Positions 46,382-56,049 are shown, numbered from the stretch's first letter. The stretch is 64,000 bases of DNA from Magicicada septendecula (GCA_034769895.1 CM068372.1:380007910-380071909), one strand, 5' to 3'. Made by a program: numbers and translations. Notes: generated by a model not told the origin, from the letters alone.

Positions 46382-46507
46382 GATTGGCTAGCTCCGAACA
46401 CGAAGTTGGTTACGTCTCGGTGGCTGCTGATGTCTGATTGGCTCGCTGTGTCCACCGCTGGTACCGGAGAGCAGATGTTCGCATACCGCTGCCATCACAA
46501 TATATAA
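46382..46507 (+). promoter_or_regulatory. Promoter of the polymerase gene: two inverted CCAAT boxes and TATA
   Basis: GATTGGCT occurs at 46382-46389 and 46436-46443 (inverted CCAAT boxes), then TATATAA at 46501-46507. Transcription would start near 46530. A possible 5'UTR intron (donor-like gtgaga near 46591, acceptor 'ctttgtttttcag' ending at 46659) precedes the ATG at 46687. The double CCAAT plus TATA layout is like that of divergent histone gene promoters. Confidence 0.5.
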
Positions 46508-46686
46508 CCGGTGAACTTCACAATCGTTCGTGTTGCTGAACACTACTGTGCTACAAATTGTATGTTACAAATTGATATTCTAATTTACTTTGTGAGATAT
46601 AAAGCGTTTAAGATACACTAACATAATACCAGCGTTATAACAGTTTCTTTGTTTTTCAGTATTCACTCTCACGTCTGAATATTACC

Positions 46687-46744
46687 ATGTCTGACCTTCA
46701 GCAGAATCCAGAACATCAGCAGGAACAGGGACATCCTCAACAAG
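46687..46744 (+). CDS. Polymerase gene, coding exon 1 (19 codons plus one base)
   Basis: An ATG followed by a Gln-rich stretch (begins MSDLQQNP) and a consensus donor 'caag|gtaaac' at 46745. Splicing to the acceptor 'ttgtttcag' at 47396 preserves the frame into the polymerase ORF, completing a split Asp codon directly before its internal Met. Chosen because the alternative unspliced start would force translation through a ~28-residue Cys-Val microsatellite. Not experimentally shown. Confidence 0.6.
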
Positions 46745-46829
46745 GTAAACATTTTTTTAAATACCAATTGTCTCTCTCTATAATTATGCAGCAAACCAAA
46801 TTTGTTTGATATGAATTAACATGTATAAG

Positions 46830-46998
46830 ATAGTCTCTTGACGTTGTTTAGAAATTGATATGACGGAGAAAATTTTTTATGTTCTGACATAGGTTTGTCA
46901 CCTTCTCCCCAATGTATTGTCTCTTGACATCGTTTAGAAATTGACATGACGGAGAAAATTTTTCATGTTCCACCATAGGTATGTCACCTTCTCTCCAA
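46830..46998. repeat. Tandem duplication, about 85 bp, at the 3' end of the BIR gene
   Basis: 46830-46911 and 46915-46998 share 'gtctcttgac', 'ttgtttagaaattga-atgac/cgtttagaaattgacatgac' and 'ggagaaaattttt-atgtt'. The duplication falls just after the last zinc ligand of the BIR and changes the C-terminus. Confidence 0.75.
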
Positions 46999-47198
46999 TG
47001 AACTAATTCAATTCCGCAACAAAAGCATTTAACTCTATCGTCTATGAATGACATACTATGTCCACAAACATCATAATTTAGCGGATAGTAGTAAAACCCG
47101 GCAAACGCTAACTCGTCGGGACTGACAAACGTCACTTCCCAATACTTGAACGATTTTCTTCTTTCACTTTCAATGCTAAAATCATGAGTAGCTGCCAT
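46848..47198 (-). CDS. Single-BIR (inhibitor-of-apoptosis-like) protein, 116 aa
   Basis: The minus-strand frame from the ATG at 47198 encodes one baculoviral IAP repeat: R14..SF17..W20, 'LAFAGFYYY' (30-38), zinc ligands C58, C61, H78 and C85 in a 'VKCFCC...W68...D72IP..EH78.....C85QF' pattern. No RING domain and no second BIR follow. In dsDNA viruses of insects such proteins block caspase-driven cell death; that role here is inference. The conserved Trp after D-x-P is Met75. The residues after about 90 come from a tandem duplication and are probably not ancestral. The gene sits inside the polymerase intron on the opposite strand. The nearest in-frame upstream codon is a non-ATG, so the ATG at 47198 was chosen. 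Confidence 0.75.
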   Translation of the reverse strand: MAATHDFSIESERRKSFKYWEVTFVSPDELAFAGFYYYPLNYDVCGHSMSFIDDRVKCFCCGIELVHWREGDIPMVEHEKFSPSCQFLNDVKRQYIGEKVTNLCQNIKNFLRHINF

Positions 47199-47261
47199 CT
47201 TCACAGTTTGCAATAAACTAGCCTATTACTAACGTGTACTATCTATTTACCTCAAACATGA

Positions 47262-47350
<89 letters not shown>
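47262..47350. repeat. (GT)n microsatellite inside the intron
   Basis: About 88 bp of GT immediately upstream of the acceptor of exon 2; by keeping a frame open it makes an artefactual Cys-Val N-terminus. Confidence 0.95.
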
Positions 47351-47354
<4 letters not shown>

Positions 47355-47396
47355 CATCATTCCTATTAGCTAATACATGTGTTTCTATTGTTTCAG

Positions 47397-50300
47397 ATAT
47401 GACACGATTTTATATCGTGCGAAACAGTAGTATTAGAGGATGTCTCACAACTTTTAATTATCTGCCTGTGTACACAGAAGAAGAAGAAGATCAAGATATA
47501 GTACCGATAATGACCGAGGTGCGACCTTTATTGTGCAAGGATATTCTGGCAGAACAAGCACGTTTACGCAGTATCAAATGGCATATTGCGTGCAGGATAC
47601 GTTTCACTAAAACTGTGTTAGATGGTGACAGCGGCGAAGAAAAAGTGGTAACCAAAGACGCCGTCTTCCACGGACGTTGTCGTACGTTGCTCACGGACGA
47701 CAACGACGAGTTGAACTGTCTACTCGATGAATCCTACGATAAAATCATGAATAGCATATCCAATTTTACCCGTGACGGGAGCGGATGGTCGGTGGATGCT
47801 GTACTGAAGCTGGAACTAGTTGTTGGACGGTACCGACCTCTAGCAGCATCCTCCTACCTTCCAACCCCGCGAAAACTTGCAGTCACCAGGGCAGTAGTCA
47901 ACATCAATAACTCCCAAGATGAAATGTGTTTTCTATGGTCCGTACTAGCTCACATACACCCTCAAGAACGTAATAAAGAACGTGTTTCAAAATACCTCTT
48001 ATTCAAAAACACAATAAATATGTCCGGTATCGAGTACCCTGTTTCTATAAATTCACTTTCTAAATTTGAAACACAGAATCCCAATATTTCTATAAACGTT
48101 TTCGGCTATGATATAGACGACAATATCAGAAACGAATCAAAAAATGAGGTTTATCCGTTAAGAATTACCCCCAATAAGGACAGATTACATCACGTTAATC
48201 TTTTACTTCTGTCCGATACAAATAGCCGAAAACATTACTGTCTTATCAGTAACATGAGTAGATTGTTATCATCCCTTACAAAACACGACGGCCAATCATT
48301 TTACTGCGACTACTGCCTGCATCGTTTCTCCACAGAACATGGTCTGTCCGATCATCTCCCCTACTGCACACCTCACGGCGAGCAGAAAACCAAAATGCCT
48401 ACAGAGGAGGAGAAGTTTATGTCATTTAAAAATTACGCGCACTGTCTTAAAGTACCCTTTACCGTCTACGCCGACTTCGAGTCTCTCATCACTCCGCTTC
48501 AATCGTGTTCACCTGGTAACAACGTCCCGACGACAGTGCACGAGTTAGGCGAATTCTACTCAGTTGATAGCAACGGTGCCTGTCAGAAAATAACTTCTCC
48601 TCCTGTATCGTCCACATCATACGAAGCGATGCATATTCCGTCAGGTTTCTCCTATGCTATCGTCGATCATACACACAGACTCTGGAGAGAGGCTAAAGTT
48701 TATCGAGGTGAAAACGTTGTAGACACTTTCTTCTCGTGGTTGATGAAAGACGCCGAGGATATGATGAAGGTAGTACGACATAACGTGCAAATAATTATGT
48801 CCGATGATGACAATGTTGCGTTCACTAACGCCACCGTTTGTCATTTGTGTGAGCGCCCTTTGACAGACGATGACAAGGTACGCAATCATTGTCATCTTAC
48901 GGGGAAATTCTTGGGAGCAGCTCACAATAGCTGTAATCTAAGCTACAAGATGCCTCGTCATATCCCCGTCTTCTTTCACAACCTTCGTGGCTACGACTGT
49001 CACCATTTAATGCAGGGTTTAGGAAAATATAAGGACCAACACGTATCCTGCATTGCAACATCCAGTGAGCGTTACGTGTCGTTCTCCCTGGGTCCCTTGC
49101 GTTTCGTAGACTCTTTTCAATTTCTTAATCGCTCTCTGGACACACTCGTTACCAATCTGTCCACGTCCGGGAGCCAATTTCCTTTGCTCAGAGAGGAAAT
49201 GCTTAGACGGGGTTTCGACGAACAGACCAATCTGCTCGTACGCAAGGGAGTATACCCTTACGAGTACGTTGACAGCATTGATCGGTTCAACGAATCAAGT
49301 CTACCCACTCGTGAACACTTTGATAACCGGTTGTTGGAATCGGCTATTTCGGACGCAGATTACGAGCACGCACAAAACGTGTGGAGTGCATTCAATCTGC
49401 GTACGTTTGGCGATTACCACGATTTGTATTTGTTGACAGACGTAATGCTGCTGGCCGATGTCTTTGAAAGTTTCCGAGACATGGCCTTACGCGATTACTG
49501 CTTGGACCCGTGTCATTTTTACTCGCTTCCCGGACTCGCTTGGAACGCGATGCTAAAAATGACAGGGGTCGAATTAGAGCTGTTAACAGAGATAAATCTG
49601 CATCTGTTCCTTGAGTCTGGGGTCCGCGGAGGCTGCGCGATGATATCCAACCGTCACGCAGTCGCTAACAATCCTCTGATTCCAGATCAGTACGATGTAT
49701 CGAAACCGACCTCCTTCATTTTGTATACAGACTGTAATAATTTATACGGTGCAGCCATGTCGCAACCGCTCCCTTACGCAGACTTCCGATGGCTCGATCG
49801 TAACGAAATCGAGTCCTTGGACGTACGTAATGTGAGTGATGATTCCGACATCGGGTACATCCTCGAAGTCGACCTACACTATCCCGATACCTTACACGAC
49901 CTGCATTCCGACTACCCACTTGCACCTGTGCGCCAGCGCATAACACCCGATATCCTTTCTCCCTTTTCCAAACGTTTACACGAGAGTATATACAGATCAT
50001 CGTATAACGAATCAGGGTCATCCGTAGAGAAGTTGTTAACAACTTTGGAGGACAAACAAAATTACGTTCTCCATTATCGAAATTTGAAATTGTATTTAAG
50101 TCTTGGCTTAGAGCTGAAAGCGACTCATAGGGTGTTGTGTTTTAAGCAAAGCGCTTGGTTGAAACCGTTTATCGATTTCAACACCCGCAAGAGGCAAACA
50201 GCCGTCAACAGCTTTGAAAAAGACCTTTTCAAACTGATGAACAACGCCGTATACGGTAAGTCGCTGGAGAACGTACGGAAACATATAGACTTTGAACTAG

Positions 50301-51088
50301 TCTCGAATGAACGACGGCTTCAAAAACTAGTTTCCACACCTAGGCTAAAACGTATGATTCGTTATACGAACGATCTGGTGGGGCTCTCACTCCGTAAAAA
50401 ATCCATTGTTCTTTCCCGTCCCGTGTATGTCGGCTTCACGGTGCTTGACGTTAGCAAAACGATAATGTACGACTTTCATTATCGTTATGCTGTCGCCAAG
50501 TACGGCCGCAACGTTAAATTATTAATGACAGATACAGACAGTCTGATGTATAGCATTCAAACATCAGACTTGTATGCAGACATGAAGAAGGACCTACACG
50601 TTTTTGACACATCGGATTACCCTACGTCTCATCCTTGTTATAGCCTTAAGAACAAAAAGGTTGTCGGTCTGTTCAAGGATGAAACGTGTGGTCGTCCTAT
50701 TAGAGAATTCGTGGGTCTCCGTGCGAAATGTTATTCGTTCCTTGTGGCCCACGAAGATCCCACCCAAGAGTGTCAAAAACGTGTATGTAAAGGTGTGCCT
50801 CGAGTTGCAATTAAGAGGAGTCTGCGACACGATATGTATCGCAAGTGTCTCACTGATCATTGTCAGTTTTCTACCAGTGCGCTTTGTTTACGTAGCGATC
50901 ATCATACGCTGTACACGATGCGTGTAAATAAGCAAGCGTTGTCACCGTATGATGATAAGCGTTATATATTAGACAATGGTCATGATACACTTGCATACGG
51001 TCATTATCGGATACGACAACGCATCAACATGGAGAACGACGACGACGACACCTCCCCACCTACTAAAAAAATTTGTTTCCATGTATAG
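47397..51088 (+). CDS. Family B DNA polymerase, protein-primed Polinton type (main exon)
   Basis: About 1,230 codons in one frame. Numbering residues with 47234 as 1: a CxxC...H...C zinc finger (C358-C378); exonuclease motif I D414-F-E416; a CxxC/HCHxTG nuclease-like zinc module (C536, C539, H552, H554, H564, C567), of the kind seen in endonuclease VII-like domains; exo II N583..GYD588; exo III Y732LLTD736; polymerase motif A D833 with LYG (837-839); motif B NAVYGK (Y1007); motif C DTDS (D1100, D1102). All catalytic residues are present. It ends at TAG 51086. In Polintons this enzyme replicates the element with a terminal protein as primer. Its N-terminal ~350 residues include 'CFLWSVLAHIHP', a block recurring in this polymerase group. 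Fragments of this gene are duplicated at 45448-45677 and about 43247. Confidence 0.9.
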
Positions 51089-51123
51089 TAACCCCCCTCA
51101 ACACTTGTTTCTTTCGTCAGTTG

Positions 51124-51255
51124 ATGTCTCTCGGTGCTTCAGTCCAGACGTCTGTAAACGTAAGTTCACATATTAATATCGCAACGATATTTGTATGTTT
51201 AAACATAATATATATAGAGTTTGTAATGTGTGTGGTTTCTTTGTCTTACAGTATT
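51124..51255 (+). promoter_or_regulatory. Leader exon and small intron before the 51256 gene
   Basis: A good donor 'aac|gtaagt' at 51160 and acceptor 'tttgtcttacag' ending at 51251 define a 92-bp intron. After splicing, the upstream ATG (51124) would hit a stop within four codons of exon 2, so the intron is probably in the 5' UTR and the ATG at 51256 is used. If unspliced, an N-terminally extended frame from about 51073 stays open. Confidence 0.45.
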
Positions 51256-51759
51256 ATGGATAACACTGCGGTTATAATCGACTTCCAGTGCTTTTTCGAC
51301 GACAACGGAAAATATATTGTAAAGGAACTGTCAATCATGGACGTTCTGAGATTTGCTGGTAGACATTGGATTTTGACACCGCCTGCTACATCCGTTACGA
51401 ATCCCAAATACGTTAGGACAAACCACTGGTTAACAACAAATTATCATAGACTTAGATGGAGCGAAGGAGAGACACCATACGACAATCTTGTTTCATTGTT
51501 AACATCACATACACGTATATATAAATATGTGTTTGTGAAGGGTTTTGAGAAAAAACGTTTTTTGCAATCAAAGATAATACACAATAATATCATCAATCTC
51601 GATGACTTTGGTTGTCCTAAAAACATACCGTATATAATTCATGGAACAGAATGTCTTAGACATTTCAATTCTTCTGACCGTTGTGCCAACTATAAGGTGC
51701 ATGCTATTCGGGAATGGATGATTCATGATTTTTGCTTTAAACAAACATTTTTAATGTAA
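51256..51759 (+). CDS. Conserved element protein, possible RNase H/exonuclease-like fold, 167 aa
   Basis: Starts at the ATG just after a splice acceptor. Notable blocks: 'VIIDFQCFFDDNGKYIVKEL' (first strand with a DxQ in place of DxE), 'HRLRWSEG', 'YVFVKGFEKKRFLQ', 'GCPKNI', and a C-terminal 'RCANYKVHAIREW'. I recognise this block order from uncharacterised arthropod and cnidarian proteins; an RNase H-like/DEDD exonuclease fold is a guess from the strand-Asp pattern and terminal basic helix. If so, motif I lacks the usual Glu. It lies 167 bp after the polymerase on the same strand, which suggests a replication-linked role. Confidence 0.6.
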   Translation: MDNTAVIIDFQCFFDDNGKYIVKELSIMDVLRFAGRHWILTPPATSVTNPKYVRTNHWLTTNYHRLRWSEGETPYDNLVSLLTSHTRIYKYVFVKGFEKKRFLQSKIIHNNIINLDDFGCPKNIPYIIHGTECLRHFNSSDRCANYKVHAIREWMIHDFCFKQTFLM

Positions 51760-52079
51760 CAAATTTAGAAAGTAGGTCACCGCGAATGATGACATTTATA
51801 TCTCTCTCTCTCATTCTGTTGTGGACATGTACATACATGCATAGCTGTAAGCAGTGACTATTTTCTTATGAAAATGGACTTTCCTAATGACATTGTTATA
51901 TTTTTGGTGTCTCTAATTTCGTCTGTGGGACATGTTCATACATGCAAATGAAAGTGGGACACCGACGTTACCACCACCACCACCACTATCACATTCTACT
52001 GTCCTTTTGTGACGAATATTCTTTCATTGTTTGGTTCTCTCTGGTTTGATACAGACGTGTTCACTAGTGTCTTCTAATA

Positions 52080-52373
52080 ATGTCGTTTCTTGTAAAGTTT
52101 AATGCTGTAAGTGCTATCGAGTACAAACGATGTTCAGAATTGACAGTGAATAAAAAATATCCCATCATGGTCTTAACAAATGTGGACACAAAATATGGGA
52201 ACTCTGTGCTTGCTACGTTGGAGGATGGCGACCGTCACTATCGTGTCTATCTTCCCAAGAGGTATGCAGGTGTCTTCACGAATGAGGAGCTCAGACATAT
52301 CAAACCTAAAGAACTACATTTAGTGTATCGAGGGACGAGAAATCAAACAACACAAGTAGAGATTGAGTCCTAA
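52080..52373 (+). CDS. Small OB-fold-like protein, possible ssDNA-binding, 97 aa
   Basis: ATG at 52080, stop at 52371-52373. The pattern 'LTVNKKYPIMVLTNVDTKYG', 'SVLATLEDGD..YRVYLPKR', 'FTNEEL' alternates hydrophobics like the first strands of an OB-fold, and is a block I associate with small proteins near Polinton-type polymerases. ssDNA-binding during strand-displacement replication is inferred. Its first codons are duplicated in inverted orientation at 45306-45450. A (CCA)n and 'ctctctggtttgatacagac' lie just upstream. Confidence 0.6.
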   Translation: MSFLVKFNAVSAIEYKRCSELTVNKKYPIMVLTNVDTKYGNSVLATLEDGDRHYRVYLPKRYAGVFTNEELRHIKPKELHLVYRGTRNQTTQVEIES

Positions 52374-52704
52374 CGTCGTAAGTACAATTTATTGATGTGT
52401 GTGCGTGTGTGTAGTTTCAACTCTCTGTACTTAACACTTTAATAATTGAATTTGTATGTACATGATAAATGTATCATTGATTCTACAAGTTTCGTTGAAT
52501 AATAGTTGGTTCGATTAGAAATTATTTGAAAGTACATTAACTTATGCGATAAATGTATCATTGATTCTAAGTAGTATTTACAAATTTCCAGTGAATAATA
52601 TTTGGTTTGGTTTGATTAGAAATTATTTGAAAGTACATTAACTTATGAAAAATTACATATACTTGAAAAAGTTTACTTACTTAACGCATTTGATTCTTTC
52701 CACT

Positions 52705-52740
<36 letters not shown>

Positions 52741-53220
52741 TAATTGAATATTATCGTATCAGTGATTCTAATATCGACTGTATTGTTATGTTACAGATAA
52801 ACTTCCTTGTGAACTGTATCTACAGCCGTGAAATTATTATTTTAAAATCTTACAATGTCAAAAATTATTATTAATATTTATTTTATATAACAATGTTTGT
52901 TTGTGATATATGTATATTTAATCAATGTAAAATGTATTTTGAATAATTGTATTATAACGGTTTGTAAACTATATTTTAAGTTTGTGTACAGTGCTGTAAA
53001 TATATATTTAATCATTTAAAACAATATTATTATTAATATTTTATATATAACAATGTTTGTGATATATATATATTTAATCAATGTAAAATGTATTTTTGAA
53101 TAATTGTATTATAGCGGTTTGTAAACTATATATTTTATGTTTGTGTACAGTGTTGTAAATATATATATTTAATTATTTAAAACAAATTATGGTATATTTT
53201 AATTTATTTCGTTATAAACC
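52374..53220. other. Right-arm non-coding DNA with tandem repeats
   Basis: Two ~95-bp units ('gataaatgtatcattgattct...attatttgaaagtacattaac', 52462-52550 and 52551-52648); a (GT)n at 52708-52738; and two ~160-bp units (52860-53022 and 53023-53182) with 'caatgtaaaatgtatttt', 'ggtttgtaaactata' and 'gtttgtgtacagtg'. No gene. Confidence 0.75.
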
Positions 53221-53393
53221 TTCGAATATGCATCCAATTATTTGTATAGTAATCAGAAATGTGTGAGAGAGACATTTTAATAATTTGCAGGTTGTATCTT
53301 ACAATTACGAAAATTATTATACAATGTGTGTGTGTACACAAAACTTTTGAAAATACCTTATTTCAAGGAGATTTTTTTATGCGTAACACTTTA

Positions 53394-53431
<38 letters not shown>

Positions 53432-54482
53432 TTGGCAGTATATTAATTTCTAAATCGTAGTCAATGACTGTCATGTGTCAAAAAAGGACGCCACGAGATA
53501 GGTGATAAATATATATTTCCTGGTGATTACATTTTAGTATCACTAATTACAATAATCCATAAGTAGCACGACGCTTATGTAAAACTGATGACAACTGTGT
53601 CTAGAGACAAAGAGAGAGGAGGGGAGAGAGAGTTGATATCGAAGTCGTCGTCAACAATTTACTATAATATAGTTTGAATTTCCCACCGAAGAAAAATGTT
53701 GGCAGATCTGTTCTATACACACACACACACAATAATGCAGGATTGGTAACCCTGATCATATATTTTAATATACACTATAATACACACACATATCAAGTTT
53801 GAACCCATACATAGGTTGGTAAACCTGATCATATAGATTTAATATACATTATAACACACAACAAATTTGAACTCATGCAAGGTTGGTAACCCTAATCATA
53901 TATTTAATATATACACTATAATCCATCAAGTCGGAACCCTCCACCATAGGTTGGTAAACCTGATCATATAGATTTAATATACATTATAACAAATTTGAAC
54001 TCATGCAAGGCTGGTACTCCCCGATCATATATTTAATATTGCATCAAGTGATAGAAAGTGAAAGTGATCTAAGCTCGCGAAAGGCGGCATATAAAAAAAT
54101 AAAAAATTATATTCGCGGATGCTGTGGTCCAGATACGCGAAAAAGTCGCGGATCTTGACACAGATCAGCGAAAAAGTCGCGGATGCTGTGGTCCAGTAGA
54201 AAGTGAAAGTGATCTAGGCTCGCGAAAGGCGGCATATAAAAAATTATATTCGCGGAAATTAGAAAGTGAAAGTGATTTAGGCTCGCGAAAGGCTGCATAT
54301 AAAAAATTATTTTCGCGAAAATTCGCGGATACTGCGGGTCCAGGGTGGTGGGGAGAGCGTGGGAAAAAATCTTGGACCGCGGGAACGGCGGCATCTCTTT
54401 GATCTTGTTTTTTATCGTTTTTTATGTTTTTTAAGAAAGGCGGCATTCCTTTGTGAGTTAGAACTGTCATTTTCCCTCTACT
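53221..54482 (-). repeat. Right terminal inverted repeat
   Basis: Inverted copy of 41689-42987. Length difference is mainly the shorter (CA)n (53395-53428). A few substitutions, e.g. near 42174/53997, 41798/54374 and 42630/53541. Confidence 0.9.
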
Positions 54483-54488
54483 GGTAGC
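54483..54488. repeat. 6-bp target site duplication, right (GGTAGC)
   Basis: Matches 41683-41688. Confidence 0.85.
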
Positions 54489-54691
54489 GTACGCCTTCTA
54501 AAAAAAATGTCCATCCTCATTGTGCACGCCACTTGATACTGACGCTAATACCACTTAAGTGGCCTCTTGAAGAGTCTAGAACAAACTTGAACGCGCCCTT
54601 GACTGAGGCAAGACCTGCCACACTAGGCGGTTGACGGATCAGGGACGACGCTGTCGACTATTCTACGCGGTTTGATACGATTGTCGTTACA
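54489..54691 (-). mobile_element. LTR (minus strand), right piece
   Basis: Continues the LTR interrupted at 41688. Ends CGTTACA at 54691, i.e. TGTAACG on the minus strand, the family's 5' end with one change. Confidence 0.65.
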
Positions 54692-55114
54692 ATATAAACA
54701 TTTTACATCAAGAACACGTGTACTGTATCTTCGTAACAAAGTAAACCAACATGCCAACAGATTTAATCTAATACCGTTTATTGTACTATTTAAAGTAACT
54801 AAATCAGGTAATTGAAGAAAGGATTGCCATTTATTTTTAGGTTTTACATGAATTTAGGTCTTTGTTTTTGGCCATATAATACGGAATACACTGTAGCTGT
54901 TCAGAGTCCGAAGTGTTTTCTCAATAAAATTTAAAGTACACACAGTATGCCATTATGAATACTTGCAATTTAACTTGCATATTGTCATCTTATATTATTA
55001 TGTTAATACTGTATTTTTCTATACTCTACGTATTCGTTTCTATTATTATTATTATTATTAATATTATTTAATAAAACTGTAATAGCGACGTACACCTGTA
55101 GGACCAACCGTTTT
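54692..55114. other. Gene-free interval
   Basis: AT-rich; a short (ATT)n at about 55039-55058. Nothing else. Confidence 0.4.
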
Positions 55115-55375
55115 ACTTGCATGAGAGATAGATGGTGTGGCTGTACAAAGAAAGGATTTAGTATCTGATCTAGGTGTGGTTATGGATTCAAAACGTTTCT
55201 TCCCTCAGCACGTCAAAAGTGTTGTCTCAAAAGCCCGCAGAAATTTAGGCCTTATTAAACGGAATGGGAGACACTGTAAGAGTACAATTCCTGTGTGACT
55301 CTTTACAAACTTTTGGTCCGAAGGCATCTAGACTATGCTTCACTCATATGGAACAGGAACCATGAGTATGTACCA
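55115..55375 (+). pseudogene. LINE (CR1/Jockey-like) RT thumb fragment
   Basis: The plus strand reads 'VSDLGVVMDSKRFFPQHVKS', 'VSKARRNLGLIKR', then after a break 'LFTNF' and 'LDYASLIWN'-like codons. This is the 'DLGVxxDSxLxFxxHV...ARxxLGFIKR...YASxVW' pattern of non-LTR RTs. Flanked by a different LINE on the other strand. Confidence 0.65.
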
Positions 55376-55379
55376 TGAG

Positions 55380-55690
55380 TAAAACCTCGTTGATTTTAGA
55401 GTTCTCCTGATGGTCCCCCACATATGATTGAACTTATATAGCTTATTCACCATGTTATTGTTTGTACTATTACTTAATACAACGTTCTATTCCGTATTTG
55501 TAATATCCGACACATTGTAGCTCAGATGTACAAAATTACTGACCTCCGCCAGTACAGACTCTTCTAAAATAACTTTTGGCCTTACGGAATCAGCTCCATG
55601 AAAATCCTTCAACTTGCTCTTTAGCGCTATAGAAATCTGTAATCCGAAATATTTGTAGATTCCATGCAATCAGTGTTAAGCTATCTGCAA
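55380..55690 (-). pseudogene. LINE RT fragment (minus strand)
   Basis: The minus-strand frame 55669-55487: 'LKDFHGADSVRPKVILEE', 'EVSNFVHLSYNVSD', like the post-palm region of the 28411/14110 family ('GxDPxxAKIxIxG...VxNFxYLGYxVS'). 5'- and 3'-truncated. Confidence 0.55.
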
Positions 55691-56049
55691 TCCGCTTTCC
55701 GAGTTCGTCAGGATTGCCTGCTCCGGAATCTGTCAGCTGCCAACTGTTAAGCCATTATTTAAATTTGAATTTACGTTGGTATATTTGAATTAAGGAAAGG
55801 TGATAAAGGGATGAAAAATCAGTGTTTAATAAATTTTAAAAATTTACTGACTTCAAAAATAATACGAAAACTATGGAGCAATAAAGTTTATTGTTCTAAC
55901 GGCCAAGTCTGAGGCCTCACAGAGTGAAAGCTGCAGTCGTGTGGACAGGAAGGCTGCGGACAGTGGCTCGTTATTGATAAAGTAATTATTGCAAATAACA
56001 AATTTATTTATTATTGGCAAAGCAAGAATTTAACTTTCATCGTTCGATA
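55691..56049. other. Gene-free interval
   Basis: Nothing recognised; ends at the LTR-like repeat. Confidence 0.35.

Larger units (their letters stand above)
46745..47396 (+). other. Polymerase gene intron, 652 bp, containing an antisense BIR gene
   Basis: GT donor (gtaaac) and pyrimidine-rich AG acceptor ('gtttctattgtttcag'). Contains the minus-strand BIR gene (46848-47198) and a (GT)n tract at 47262-47350. Confidence 0.6.
41689..54482 (+). mobile_element. Polinton/Maverick-type element, 12.8 kb, integrase-less
   Basis: Bounded by GGTAGC duplications. TIRs of 1299 bp (left) and 1262 bp (right) start AGTAGAGGG and end CCCTCTACT, i.e. the AG...CT termini of Polintons. It encodes a family B, protein-primed-type DNA polymerase, two small accessory proteins downstream and a BIR protein antisense in the polymerase intron. 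I see no retroviral-type integrase, packaging ATPase, cysteine protease or capsid gene, all normally found in 15-20 kb autonomous elements. TIR arms differ by only a few substitutions plus microsatellite length, and the polymerase frame is open, suggesting a fairly young insertion. Mobilisation would need integrase in trans. Confidence 0.85.

Noticed and set aside
47234..47396. Cys-Val N-terminal extension of the polymerase frame
   Set aside because: It is translation of a (GT)n microsatellite and intron sequence; a splice acceptor precedes the real continuation.
51073..51255. N-terminal extension of the 51256 protein from the upstream open frame
   Set aside because: It would translate a leader and a 92-bp intron with good splice sites; start at 51256 is more likely, though the unspliced form cannot be excluded.
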